Positions 35,467 to 50,303 of a DNA stretch of 64,000 nt are shown here, in pieces. The position numbers were made by a program, and so were the translations under genes. Position 1 is the stretch's first letter, and every line of letters begins with the position of its first letter. The notes beneath the pieces are model-generated. The model was not told where the DNA came from, made no database searches, and was given only the letters and a program-made list of their open reading frames with translations. This DNA comes from Lysobacter sp. Root916 (GTDB lineage: Bacteria; Pseudomonadota; Gammaproteobacteria; Xanthomonadales; Xanthomonadaceae), in NCBI RefSeq assembly GCF_001429785.1, contig NZ_LMJF01000014.1, positions 352,529 to 416,528 on the forward strand, read 5' to 3'.

Positions 35467-36657
35467 ATGCGCGCAAGCTGGATATCGGCCTGGATCGCGC
35501 TGTCGATCGCATTGGCCGCCGTGTTCGCGACGCCCGCCGCCGCGCAGTCGCTCACGGTGGAAGTGCTGCGCGTGGACCAGTTGCAGCGCGAGCGGCCGCT
35601 GAGCGCGCCGACGCTCGCACGCTGGACTGCGGCGACGCCGAAGGACACGATCCGCCTCGAGCTGCCGCGCCAGCCCATCGGCCACTGGTTGCGCCTGACC
35701 GTCGATCGCGACATCGGCGCCGGCGAACGACGCACGGTCTCCATCGCGGGCGCACGCACCTACGGGTCTCTGAGCTACTACCCGCCGGGGTCCGCCCGCA
35801 GAACCGTGATCAGTCCCGTGCAGCACGACCAGTCGACTCTATTGCAGTTGGGCTGGGATCTGCCTCTGAGCGAGGGCTGGAAGCGCGGCGACGCGATCTA
35901 TCTGCGCATGCAGGGACATATTTCCAGCGCCCTCAGCCTGAGCCTGTCGACCCGCGCCGAGATGGCGCGCAAGCACGAGAGCGACCGCCGCTTCGCGATC
36001 CTGGCGTACTCGGCCTTGCTGCTGATGACCCTGCTCGTCGCCGGCTTGTGGGCGACGACGCGCGAGGCGGTATATCTGTACTACTGCGGCTATACGGTGT
36101 GCATCTCGTGCTACATGCTGCTGCTGTCCAAGCTGATCGAAATTCCGATCAGTTGGGGCAGTTCGGCCGCGCGCCATGACGGCGCGGCCTGGGCGGCCGC
36201 GACCCTGGCGACGGTGTTCCAGATCGCCTTCAGCCTGCGTTTTCTCGAACTGTCGCGCTGGTTGCCGCGCATCGCGGCGATCCTGCGCGCCATCGTATGG
36301 CTCAATCTGGCCTGGCTACTGGTGTTGCTGACGGCATTTCAGACGGTCTATATGTACTGGTACCTGGGCGGCAACGGCCTGCTGCTGGCGACGATCGTGC
36401 TGTTGGTGTATTCGGCGGTCGTGGCCTGGCGCCGCGGCGCCGAGTACGCGGGCTATTACCTGCTGGGTTGGACGCCGCTGATGGCCTTCGCCGCCCTGAT
36501 CGCGATCAAGACCTTCGGCTTGGGCGACATCGAGTGGGCCGAACGCGGCCTGGTGGTGGCGGTGGTGTTGGAATCGGGCGTGCTGGTGTTGGCGCTGACT
36601 CAGCGCGCGGCGGCACGCCATCGGCACACGCTGAAAACGAGGCCGGCGCCGCCCTGA
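35467..36657 (+). CDS. 7TMR-DISM receptor-like protein without output domain (paralogue 1)
   Basis: A 396-residue membrane protein. A signal peptide (ending AAAQS) is followed by a periplasmic beta-rich ligand-binding region (about residues 25-165, with GHWLRLTVDRDIGAGERR). Seven hydrophobic helices follow at about 175-385, matching the 7TMR-DISM seven-helix module. The protein ends shortly after the last helix with a basic tail and has no kinase, GGDEF or other output domain. The next two genes encode close paralogues. MRASWISAW was chosen as start because it opens the signal peptide. Confidence 0.85.
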   Translation: MRASWISAWIALSIALAAVFATPAAAQSLTVEVLRVDQLQRERPLSAPTLARWTAATPKDTIRLELPRQPIGHWLRLTVDRDIGAGERRTVSIAGARTYGSLSYYPPGSARRTVISPVQHDQSTLLQLGWDLPLSEGWKRGDAIYLRMQGHISSALSLSLSTRAEMARKHESDRRFAILAYSALLLMTLLVAGLWATTREAVYLYYCGYTVCISCYMLLLSKLIEIPISWGSSAARHDGAAWAAATLATVFQIAFSLRFLELSRWLPRIAAILRAIVWLNLAWLLVLLTAFQTVYMYWYLGGNGLLLATIVLLVYSAVVAWRRGAEYAGYYLLGWTPLMAFAALIAIKTFGLGDIEWAERGLVVAVVLESGVLVLALTQRAAARHRHTLKTRPAPP

Positions 36658-36698
36658 ATCGTTAGACTGCCGGTACGAACAGACGGCAAGAGACCGGC

Positions 36699-37895
36699 AT
36701 GCATAGGGACATGAGGACTGCATGGATCGCGATGCTGGCCGTGCTGGTCGGTTTGTTCGCGGCGGCGGTCGGCGCCCAGACGCTGACGGTCGAACGTCTG
36801 CAGGCCGACGGCAGCAGGTGGTCGCGTCCCGATGCCAGTCGGGCGGTGCAGCGCTGGACCGCCGCGGGCCCCGATGTCCCGATGCGTATCGAGCTGCCAC
36901 GCAGCCCGGATGGGCACTGGCTGCGTTTGTCGATCGACCGCGATATCCCCGCCGCCAGCCAGCGCGTGGTGGTGCTGCGCAGTCCGCAGGCCTACGGCAT
37001 GGTCGCTTACTATCCGCCTGGATCGGAGCGGCTGTCGCTGATCGGCTATGTGCGCGACGACGGCCCCCGACTGCTGCGGCGCGGCTGGGCGCTGCCGCTG
37101 AAGGCGGGCTGGAGCGCCCACAGCGTCGCCTACGCCCAGGTTTCCGCACGCAACGACACCATGCTCGATATCGCTCTGGCCGATCGCGCCGTGCTGATGC
37201 GCGAACTGGAGAGCGATCGTCGGTTCGCGATCGTCGTGTACGCCTTGATGCTGACGATGACCCTGGTGGTCGCCGGCTTCTGGGTGGCGTCGCGCGATTC
37301 GGTATACCTGTACTACTGCGGCTACATGATCTGCCTGTCGATCTACCTGCTGTTGATGACGGCCTGGATCAAGATACCGGTCGAATGGTTCGGTTCGGCG
37401 GTGCAGCGCGACGGTGCGGGCTGGTTCGTCGCTACCTTGACCACGATGTTCCAACTTTGCTTCACCGTGCGCTTCCTCGAACTTCCCCGCTTGCTGCCGC
37501 GCGCGGCGACCGCGCTGCACGCGATCGTGTGGGCTAACGCGCTCGCGCTGGCGGCGCTGGTGCTGATGTTCGACTTCGTCTACCAACACTGGTACGTGGT
37601 CGGCAACGTCCTGCTGCTGCTGTCGATCCCGATCATCGTCTATGCGGCGATCGTGGCCTGGCGGCGCGGCTCTCCGTACGCGGGCTATTACCTGATCGGC
37701 TGGACGCCGCTGATGCTGTTTGCCGGGCTGGTCGCGGCCAAGACCTTCGGCCTCGGCAACTCCTACCTGATCGAACGCGGACTGCTGCTGGCGGTGGTGA
37801 TGGAAACCGGCGTGCTGATGATCGCGCTGACCCAGCGCGCGGCCGAACGGCACCGCCGCGAGCAGCGTCAGGCCAGCGGGCGCGGTCGCCGCTAA
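36699..37895 (+). CDS. 7TMR-DISM receptor-like protein without output domain (paralogue 2)
   Basis: A 398-residue paralogue of the preceding gene, 41 bases downstream. It shares the periplasmic region (GHWLRLSIDRDIPAASQR), the ESDRRFAIVVYALMLTMTLV entry into the helices, VYLYYCGYMICLS in the membrane, and the AWRRGSPYAGYYLIGWTPLM segment. It also stops after the seventh helix with a short basic tail (RRREQRQASGRGRR-like). A second ATG four codons downstream (MRTAWIAM) is equally possible. It may form a complex with the GGDEF-bearing third paralogue. Confidence 0.85.
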   Translation: MHRDMRTAWIAMLAVLVGLFAAAVGAQTLTVERLQADGSRWSRPDASRAVQRWTAAGPDVPMRIELPRSPDGHWLRLSIDRDIPAASQRVVVLRSPQAYGMVAYYPPGSERLSLIGYVRDDGPRLLRRGWALPLKAGWSAHSVAYAQVSARNDTMLDIALADRAVLMRELESDRRFAIVVYALMLTMTLVVAGFWVASRDSVYLYYCGYMICLSIYLLLMTAWIKIPVEWFGSAVQRDGAGWFVATLTTMFQLCFTVRFLELPRLLPRAATALHAIVWANALALAALVLMFDFVYQHWYVVGNVLLLLSIPIIVYAAIVAWRRGSPYAGYYLIGWTPLMLFAGLVAAKTFGLGNSYLIERGLLLAVVMETGVLMIALTQRAAERHRREQRQASGRGRR

Positions 37896-37990
37896 GGCCG
37901 CCGATGCTCGCGGCGGTCGCGGCGAGCCTCGATCGCGCAATGTCACCCGCCGATGCGGCCGAGCGCGTCTGCAGACGCTAGACTCCGTCC

Positions 37991-39697
37991 ATGCGGCTGG
38001 GGAATCGACGGATGCGCAGGATCTGGGGCAGCGCCATGCTCGCGCTGACGTTGGCGTTCGCCTGCATGCCGGCCATGGCGCAATCGTTGAAGGCCGAGCT
38101 GCTGCTGACCGAGGGCGAACTCGACGGGCCGCCGGCCTCGGCGCCGGTGACCGAGCGCTCGGTCGCCGAGGCGCCCGGCGACCTGGTCTACCTGACCATG
38201 CCGCGCCGCGAGGCCGGCTATTGGATCCGCCTGACCACCGACCGCGACATCGCCGCCAGCGAAAGCCAACTGCTGGTGTTGCGCGGCGCGCGTGTGCGCG
38301 GGCCGGTCACCTATTACCCGCCGGGCGCGCCACCGCGCATCGTCAACGACGCCGAGAACGGCGGCCCGGTGCTGCTGCGGCGCGGCTGGGTGCTGCCGCT
38401 GCCCAACGGCTGGACCCGCGGCGACGTCGCCTATCTGCGCGTGGGCGGCAATACCGCCGAGGCATTGAGCCTGCGTCTGGCGACCGTGCCGGAGCTGGCG
38501 CGCCAGGAGCGCGGCGATTCGCGCTTCATGGTCGCCGCGTTCACCGCGATGATGTTGATGGCGGTGGCGATGATCGCGATCTGGTACGCCTTCCGCGACC
38601 TGGTCTACATGGCCTACGGCGCCTACCTGGCCTGCGCGGCGATCTACCTGCTGCTGGTGTCCGGCGATGCGGCCGAGATGTGGGGTCTGGCCGGCCTGGC
38701 CAGCGGCCGCCTGACCGTGACCTGGACCCTGGCCACGCTGGCCACGATCTTCCAGCTCGGTTTCAGCCTGCGCTTCCTGGAGTTGCCGCGCCTGCTGCCG
38801 CGCCTGGCGGTGCTGGTGCGCACGGTGCAGTGGGCCAACATCCTGTGGCTGGCCGTGCTGCTGGCGCTGCGCGAGCGCGTGCACGACTTCTGGTACATCG
38901 GCGGCAACGCCCTGCTGCTAGTCGGCATTCCGCTGATGTTCGCCGCCGCGATCATGGCCTGGCGCCGCGGTGCGCCGTATGCGGGCTATTACCTGCTGGG
39001 CTGGACGCCGCTGCTGCTGTTCGTCGGTGTGCTCGCGGCCTATCCCTTCGGCGTCGGCCGCGCCGAGTGGGCCGACCGCGGCCTGGCCCTGGCGGCGGTG
39101 CTGGAATCGGGCGTGCTGGCGCTGGCGCTGAGCCAGCACGCGGCCAATCGCCACCGCCTGTCCCTGCTGGCGCGCCAGTCCGGCGACCGCGATCCGCTGA
39201 CCGGCACCCTCAACGCCTCGGCGCTGCGCCTGCTGCTGGAGACCTGGTCGGCGCCTGGCAGCCTGGGGCTCAAGCATCACGGCCTGCTGCTGCTGGACCT
39301 GGACGGCTTCGGCGAGATCAACGCCCGCTACGGCCGCGCGATCGGCGACGCCCTGCTGCAACAGGCGCTCGCGCGCATTCGCGGAGTGCTGCGCCCGGAC
39401 GACACCATCGCGCGCATGGGCGGCGACAGCTTCGCGGTGGTGGCCGAATGCGAGCGTGTGGATTGCGAGCTGCTGGGCCGGCGCCTGGCCGACGCCTTCG
39501 GCCAGCGCCCGTTCCGCATCGACGGCCACGAGATCGCGGTCAGCGCCAGCGTCGGCCTGGCCATGGCCCAGCGCGGCGAGCCCGTGCAGAGCCTGCTCGA
39601 CCGCGCCGAGCACGCCCTGCTCAGCGCCCGCAACACCGGTCGCAACACGGTCGGCATCGCGCCCGCGGCGGCGCTGCCGGCGCTGGAAGCGGGCTGA
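37991..39697 (+). CDS. 7TMR-DISM receptor with degenerate GGDEF domain (paralogue 3)
   Basis: A 568-residue protein. After a signal peptide (ending AMAQS), a periplasmic domain (GYWIRLTTDRDIAASESQ) and seven helices (about 180-385), it has a GGDEF domain at about 395-555, opening with DPLTGTLNASALRLLL. The active-site loop reads RMGGDSFAVV: the second acidic residue of GG(D/E)EF is replaced by Ser, so diguanylate cyclase activity is doubtful. An RPDD sequence sits exactly five residues before the loop, matching the c-di-GMP-binding I-site RxxD. It may therefore be a receptor or effector of c-di-GMP; that is inference. Confidence 0.9.
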   Translation: MRLGNRRMRRIWGSAMLALTLAFACMPAMAQSLKAELLLTEGELDGPPASAPVTERSVAEAPGDLVYLTMPRREAGYWIRLTTDRDIAASESQLLVLRGARVRGPVTYYPPGAPPRIVNDAENGGPVLLRRGWVLPLPNGWTRGDVAYLRVGGNTAEALSLRLATVPELARQERGDSRFMVAAFTAMMLMAVAMIAIWYAFRDLVYMAYGAYLACAAIYLLLVSGDAAEMWGLAGLASGRLTVTWTLATLATIFQLGFSLRFLELPRLLPRLAVLVRTVQWANILWLAVLLALRERVHDFWYIGGNALLLVGIPLMFAAAIMAWRRGAPYAGYYLLGWTPLLLFVGVLAAYPFGVGRAEWADRGLALAAVLESGVLALALSQHAANRHRLSLLARQSGDRDPLTGTLNASALRLLLETWSAPGSLGLKHHGLLLLDLDGFGEINARYGRAIGDALLQQALARIRGVLRPDDTIARMGGDSFAVVAECERVDCELLGRRLADAFGQRPFRIDGHEIAVSASVGLAMAQRGEPVQSLLDRAEHALLSARNTGRNTVGIAPAAALPALEAG

Positions 39698-39783
39698 GCC
39701 GGCGCGGGGACGGAACACAGTGTGTTTCCGATGCCCGAGCGCAGTGGAGTAGGATGCCCATCCCCCATTGCTGAGGCTGCGTC

Positions 39784-40377
39784 ATGGCCGACGACAAGAA
39801 CAAGCCGTCCCGCGAACAGGCCGAATCGGCCGTGCGCACGCTGTTGGCCTGGGCCGGCGAAGACCCCGCCCGCGAGGGCCTGCTCGACACGCCCAAGCGC
39901 GTGGTCGAGGCCTACGGCGACTGGTTCAGCGGCTACGACGACGACCCGCGCGACTACCTCGCGCGCACCTTCGAGGAAGTCGCCGGCTACGACGAGCTGA
40001 TCGTGCTGCGCGACATCGAGTTCGAAAGCCATTGCGAGCACCATATGGCGCCGATCATCGGCAAAGCCCACGTCGGCTATCTGCCCAACGGCAAGGTGGT
40101 GGGCATCAGCAAGCTGGCGCGCGTGGTCGAGACCTATGCGCGCCGCTTCCAGGTCCAGGAGAAGATGACCGCGCAGATTGCGCAGTCGATCCAGGACGTG
40201 CTGCAGCCGCTGGGCGTGGGCGTGGTGATCGAAGGCGCGCACGAATGCATGACCACGCGTGGCGTGCACAAGCGCGGCGTGAGCATGATCACCTCGAAGA
40301 TGCTCGGCACCTTCCGCGAGGACGCGCGCACGCGTGCGGAGTTCCTGCGGTTTATCGATGTGGGTCCAGGGCGGTAA
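39784..40377 (+). CDS. folE: GTP cyclohydrolase I (FolE)
   Basis: A 197-residue enzyme that converts GTP to dihydroneopterin triphosphate, the first step of folate (and pterin) synthesis. The zinc site is visible as [12 protein letters not shown] (Cys84, His86/87), with the second Cys in [32 protein letters not shown] and [18 protein letters not shown] are conserved family stretches, and the length is usual. It is transcribed alone; a dispersed repeat follows. Confidence 0.97.
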   Translation: MADDKNKPSREQAESAVRTLLAWAGEDPAREGLLDTPKRVVEAYGDWFSGYDDDPRDYLARTFEEVAGYDELIVLRDIEFESHCEHHMAPIIGKAHVGYLPNGKVVGISKLARVVETYARRFQVQEKMTAQIAQSIQDVLQPLGVGVVIEGAHECMTTRGVHKRGVSMITSKMLGTFREDARTRAEFLRFIDVGPGR

Positions 40378-40506
40378 AGGCTGCCCTCATCCGCCCTCCG
40401 GGCACCTTCTCCCGCAGGCGGGAGAAGGGACAGCAAGGCTTCGTGCTTCAGTCTTTTCCGCTCTGAAGCCCCTCTCCCGCTAGCGGGAGAGGGGTTGGGG
40501 TGAGGG
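40378..40506 (-). repeat. Inverted copy of the about 146-bp dispersed repeat
   Basis: A copy in the opposite orientation to that at 25516. It reads CTGCCCTCATCCGCCCTCCG, then CCTTCTCCCGCAGGCGGGAG, a variable middle of about 45 bases, and CCCTCTCCCGCTAGCGGGAG followed by GGGTTGGGGTGAGGGC. It lies between folE and gltD, which converge here, and its palindromes could end both transcripts. Confidence 0.85.
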
Positions 40507-40537
40507 CGCGCGGGGCAGCAAACTCACCTTGAGACTC

Positions 40538-42316
<1,779 letters not shown>

Positions 42317-42338
42317 CTTGCTGCGAAGACGATCGAAT

Positions 42339-46796
<4,458 letters not shown>

Positions 46797-47201
46797 CGCT
46801 GCTCCGGAAGGCTCTCGGTGAACATGCCCGCGCCGGTCGGCGCAGGCCCGTAAGAACACGAATGGATCGCTGGCTAGCTGCACGCGCGGGCAGACCTGCC
46901 AAGGGCGCGGGACATGTCCCGTACCAGCGTGTCGTGACCGAGCGTGATTCGAATAAATCACAATTTGTGCGATGCGGCAATTCGTTCGGGTATGCGTTCG
47001 GGCGCCATGCCCGCAAGGGGCTGCGCAGCGCCTGCGCAGCGCTCCGCACCGGTTGCGCAAGTGACTGATCGCAATCGTGAAATCCGTCGCGACGCGGGCA
47101 ATTAGTAACGTCGGAAACCATCCCCGTGGGCGCTCCGGCACGGGTCGCCTGGGGTCGCGCGCGCTAGACTGCGCCATCGCTTCCGCTTCGACGCCCCCCT
47201 C
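46797..47201. promoter_or_regulatory. Divergent intergenic region upstream of gltB and the MFS gene
   Basis: 405 bases with no gene seen. An unusually AT-rich stretch (46950-46985, around GAATAAATCACAATTTGTGC) stands out in the GC-rich surroundings and contains the near-palindrome CACAATTTGTG. On the minus strand a TTGCCG box and a TTTATT box lie 17 bases apart there, a candidate gltB promoter. This would leave a leader of about 150 bases. Confidence 0.4.
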
Positions 47202-48455
47202 GTGACCGCATCCGTTCCCGGCGCGCGCCGCGCCGCGCTCGTTTTCATTTTCATTACCGTGCTGATCGACGTGTTGTCGTTCGGCCTGATCATTCCGGTG
47301 CTGCCGGGACTGATCAAACAGTTCGCCGGCGACACCGAGCATGCCGCGTACTGGATCGCGGCGTTCGGCACGGTGTTCGCGGGCGTTCAATTCGTTTGCG
47401 CACCGATCCAGGGCGCCCTGTCGGACCGTTTCGGTCGACGTCCTGTCATCTTGTTGTCGTGCCTGGGGCTGGGTCTGGATTTCGTTTTCATGGCATTGGC
47501 CAACACCCTGCCGTGGTTGATGGTCGGGCGGGTGATCTCCGGCATGACCTCGGCCAGCTTCAGCACCGCCAACGCCTACATCGCCGACGTCACCAAACCC
47601 GAAGATCGAGCCAAGAGTTTCGGCATGATTGGCGCTGCGTTTGGCCTCGGATTCATCATCGGGCCTTGGCTCGGCGGCGAGCTGGGCTACTACGACGTGC
47701 GCTTGCCGTTCTGGTTCGCGGCTGGCCTGGCGCTGCTGAACTTTTTCTACGGTTTGTTCGTACTGCCCGAGTCGCTGCCGCCAGAAAGACGCAGCGCAAA
47801 GTTCGATTGGCGTCACGCCAATCCGTTCGGCTCGCTCGCCTTGCTCGCACGCTATCCTCAGGTATTCGGCTTGGCCGCCGTTGTGTTCATCGCCAACTTG
47901 GCGCACTACGTTTACCCGAGTGTGTTCGTGCTATTCGCGGGCGATCAGTACGATTGGGGTTCGCGAGAGGTCGGCCGAGTGCTGCTTCTCGTCGGTGTAT
48001 TCAGTGTGATCGTCAACGCTTTTCTCGTCGGACGTTTCGTCAAGGGCATGGGGGAGCGTCGAACCTTGTTGTTCGGGCTCACTTGTGGTGCGATCGGCTT
48101 TGCGATTTACGGTTCGGCCGAGGTCGGCTGGCTGTTCTTGATCGGCTTGCCGATCAGCGCGCTATGGGGCTTGGCGGCGCCAGCTACGCAGGCGTTGATC
48201 ACGCGCCAGGTGGGCGCGGATGTGCAGGGTCGCATTCAAGGCGCCTTGATGAGCCTGATCAGCCTCGCGGGCTTCTTCGGGCCTACGCTGTTTGCCGGTA
48301 GCTTCGGTTACTTCGTCAGCAAGTCCACGCCGGTGCACCTGCCGGGCGTGCCCTGGTTCATCGCTTCGGGCCTGCTGGTGCTGGGCGTGCTGATCGCCTG
48401 GCGCTACGCGCGCACCCAACCCGTCCCGTCCCACGTGGTCGCCGAGACCGCCTGA
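47202..48455 (+). CDS. MFS transporter, TetA-like (TCR/Tet family)
   Basis: A 417-residue inner-membrane transporter with twelve predicted helices. The motif A loop GALSDRFGRRPVILLS lies at about residues 68-83, and the N-terminal TM1 pattern DVLSFGLIIPVLPGLI matches tetracycline-type efflux proteins. The central loop (about 195-215) is short. It starts with GTG. Codon use and GC content are a little lower than the neighbours (for example many TTG and CGA-type codons in 47600-48130), which could reflect more recent acquisition. The substrate is unknown; resistance should not be assumed from similarity alone. Confidence 0.9.
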   Translation: MTASVPGARRAALVFIFITVLIDVLSFGLIIPVLPGLIKQFAGDTEHAAYWIAAFGTVFAGVQFVCAPIQGALSDRFGRRPVILLSCLGLGLDFVFMALANTLPWLMVGRVISGMTSASFSTANAYIADVTKPEDRAKSFGMIGAAFGLGFIIGPWLGGELGYYDVRLPFWFAAGLALLNFFYGLFVLPESLPPERRSAKFDWRHANPFGSLALLARYPQVFGLAAVVFIANLAHYVYPSVFVLFAGDQYDWGSREVGRVLLLVGVFSVIVNAFLVGRFVKGMGERRTLLFGLTCGAIGFAIYGSAEVGWLFLIGLPISALWGLAAPATQALITRQVGADVQGRIQGALMSLISLAGFFGPTLFAGSFGYFVSKSTPVHLPGVPWFIASGLLVLGVLIAWRYARTQPVPSHVVAETA

Positions 48456-48463
48456 CCGACGGC

Positions 48464-48494
48464 CCTTGCCGCGGCGCCTGGTGCTGCGGCAAGG
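48464..48494 (+). terminator. Stem-loop after the MFS gene, possible weak terminator
   Basis: A perfect nine-base stem, CCTTGCCGC with GCGGCAAGG, and a 13-base loop, ending 39 bases after the MFS stop. Only a short GGGTTCCCC follows, not a T-run, so termination may be partial. The small lipoprotein gene begins 30 bases further on. Confidence 0.5.
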
Positions 48495-48523
48495 TCGGGT
48501 TCCCCCTCGTCACGGAGCCTTCC

Positions 48524-48772
48524 ATGTCCCTGCTGCCCGCCCGTCTGTCCCTGCTCGCGCCGCTGCTGTTGCTGAGCGCCTGCGCCAGCTCGCCCGATTA
48601 CCTGGACACCAACGCCGCGGTCGATGCGCGTCCGGAATGCACCAGCCAGCCCGACCGCCCCGGCGAACCGGTGCCGAGCTGGTGCGAGCGCAAGCAGGAA
48701 GTGCGCTGGAGCGACAAGGAAGACAAGATCGATCTGAAGGGCAAGGACGATAAGGGCGACGATCGCCGTTGA
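48524..48772 (+). CDS. Small lipoprotein, unknown function
   Basis: An 82-residue protein whose signal peptide ends in the lipobox LLSAC, with the lipidated Cys at residue 20. The mature part has two further cysteines (PECTSQ and SWCERK) and a strongly charged C-terminus rich in Lys and Asp (KEDKIDLKGKDDKGDD). No domain is recognised. It lies 68 bases downstream of the MFS gene on the same strand, behind a stem-loop. Confidence 0.7.
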   Translation: MSLLPARLSLLAPLLLLSACASSPDYLDTNAAVDARPECTSQPDRPGEPVPSWCERKQEVRWSDKEDKIDLKGKDDKGDDRR

Positions 48773-48966
48773 GGTCTCCGCGCGCTCGATGCGCGCGGCG
48801 TGGTTCGGTGGAGGGCGTCGGTGCGGTGCGCCTGCGGCTTACCGCAGCCTGCGGCATCCACTGGCCGACTCCTCTGCGTAGGGTGCGGTGATGACCGCAC
48901 CATCGCGTAACCCGCCATCGCGGCGAATGCTGCGCGGCGCGCGGCGTCTGCACGCTCTGCGGCCCA

Positions 48967-49401
48967 TCACCCCATCGCATCCAAGCGTTCGCTGGGCAGT
49001 GGAAACAGCGCCCAGAACGGCTTGCGCGCCTCGGCCCATTGCGCCGAGGCTTCGTTGAGGATGTCCAGCAACACCGCGGCATCCTCGCCGGCCTGCGCCT
49101 GCCAATCCTGGGCGCGCTCCAGCAGCAGCAGATAGCCGCCGGCCGGCAACCAGGACAGGTCTTCCAGGCCGTCGGCGAGCGCGTCCCAGTTGTGTCCGAA
49201 CCAGTCCGGAAAATTCAGCGCCGCCGCCACGCGCCGCAGCAGTTCGCCCTTGTCGCCGCAACCGTCCAGGTCGATGCGCGCGACCGCGAACTCCAGGAAG
49301 GCACCGGCCTCGGCCAGGGCCTGCGTATCGGCCGCGTCGACGAAATAGGCGCCGGCCTGGGCCGGATCGGCGAGCAGCTCGCGCAGTTCCTGGGTCTTCA
49401 T
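48967..49401 (-). CDS. Barstar-family ribonuclease inhibitor
   Basis: A 144-residue cytoplasmic protein with the barstar fold. It would bind and block a barnase/RNase Sa-type enzyme. The hallmark stretch ALNFPDWFGHNWDALADGLEDL is at about residues 61-82, with the acidic and Asn/Trp residues that cover the RNase active site. The C-terminus (KPFWALFPLPSERLDAMG) is longer than in short barstars. It overlaps the upstream RNase gene by four bases (ATGA), so toxin and inhibitor are made together. Confidence 0.92.
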   Translation of the reverse strand: MKTQELRELLADPAQAGAYFVDAADTQALAEAGAFLEFAVARIDLDGCGDKGELLRRVAAALNFPDWFGHNWDALADGLEDLSWLPAGGYLLLLERAQDWQAQAGEDAAVLLDILNEASAQWAEARKPFWALFPLPSERLDAMG

Positions 49402-49826
49402 GGCTGCGCCTGGCCGGGATCGAAGCGGCGGAAGCTGCGGTAGTGATCGTCGCTGTAGTAGTACTCGCTGGGCGGATCGCCGCCGGTGACGATGCGGCGC
49501 GCGCCGCGGTCGTTCTCGCCCGGGGTTTCGACCGTGTACTCGCGGTAATAGCCGCGCGGTTGCGGGGGCAGGCGACGTTCGCGGTTCTGGAACGTGCCGC
49601 CGTCCTGGCGGTGCTCGTAGGGCCCGCCGCGCGCGATGCGAGCGAGCACCTCGTGGGCTTCGGCCGGCAGGAAGTCGGTGGCGGCGTTACCCGCCGCGAC
49701 CGGCGCCGGCGCCGAACGCGAAGCGGCGGGTGACGCGGGGGACGCGGGCAGGGGCGCTTGGCGCTGCGACCACAGCCACAGGCCGAGCAGGACGACGGCG
49801 GCGATCAGCCAAGGCGCGCGACGCAT
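49398..49826 (-). CDS. Exported guanyl-specific ribonuclease (RNase Sa/barnase superfamily)
   Basis: A 142-residue RNase with an N-terminal membrane/signal segment (about residues 4-22) and a Pro/Ala-rich linker. The catalytic domain (about 55-140) has YREYTVETPGENDRGARRIV and YYYSDDHYRSFRRF, which supply the Glu, Arg and His of RNase Sa-type enzymes (by pattern; not modelled). MRRAPWLIAAV was chosen as start: a GGAG ribosome-binding site lies six bases upstream of that ATG. The barstar gene follows with a four-base overlap, consistent with protection of the producing cell. Confidence 0.9.
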   Translation of the reverse strand: MRRAPWLIAAVVLLGLWLWSQRQAPLPASPASPAASRSAPAPVAAGNAATDFLPAEAHEVLARIARGGPYEHRQDGGTFQNRERRLPPQPRGYYREYTVETPGENDRGARRIVTGGDPPSEYYYSDDHYRSFRRFDPGQAQP

Positions 49827-49886
49827 GCGGAACTCCAAGCGGGGTCGTCGCCGAGTCTAGCGCGCGCTGGCGTCCGCGCGCCGGTC

Positions 49887-50207
49887 TCAGCCGCAGCGCA
49901 GATGGGTGATGACGTTGTTTTCGTCGACGTCGATGTTGAGCCGGCCTTCCTGGTACTCCATGGTCACCATCTGGCCCGGCTTGAGCACGCGCGCATTGCG
50001 CGCGCCGGCGTCGGTGCGCGCGCGCTCCACTACCTCGGCGCTCGCGGTTTTGCCCAGCGCGGCGGCCTTGGCGGCGTCGGCGTTGCAGGTCAGTTCTTCC
50101 GGCGGCAGCGGGCGCGACATTTGCGGCGGATTGGCCTGGCTGGCGCAAGCGCCGAGGGCGACCACGGCGAGGGCGCCGACGGCGAGTGCGATACGGATAG
50201 AGGGCAT
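49887..50207 (-). CDS. I78-family peptidase inhibitor, lipoprotein
   Basis: A 106-residue predicted lipoprotein (lipobox LGAC, Cys at residue 21) with an I78-type inhibitor domain. The domain starts LTCNADAAKAA, continues with ARVLKPGQMVTMEYQEGRLNIDVDENNVI and ends THLRCG, so that the two cysteines bracket it and may form a disulfide. I78 proteins inhibit serine peptidases. It would act in the periplasm. A second member follows downstream of it in transcription... on the same strand, 96 bases upstream in position terms, at 50304-50600. Confidence 0.88.
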   Translation of the reverse strand: MPSIRIALAVGALAVVALGACASQANPPQMSRPLPPEELTCNADAAKAAALGKTASAEVVERARTDAGARNARVLKPGQMVTMEYQEGRLNIDVDENNVITHLRCG

Positions 50208-50303
50208 GGCGGGGCTCCGGTTCGTGGGGCGCGCTCAGGGTGCGCGCCCGTGGCTGTGCCGAAGATTAACCTGCCGCCGCGCGTTCTCGTTTCGAACTAC
50301 CGC

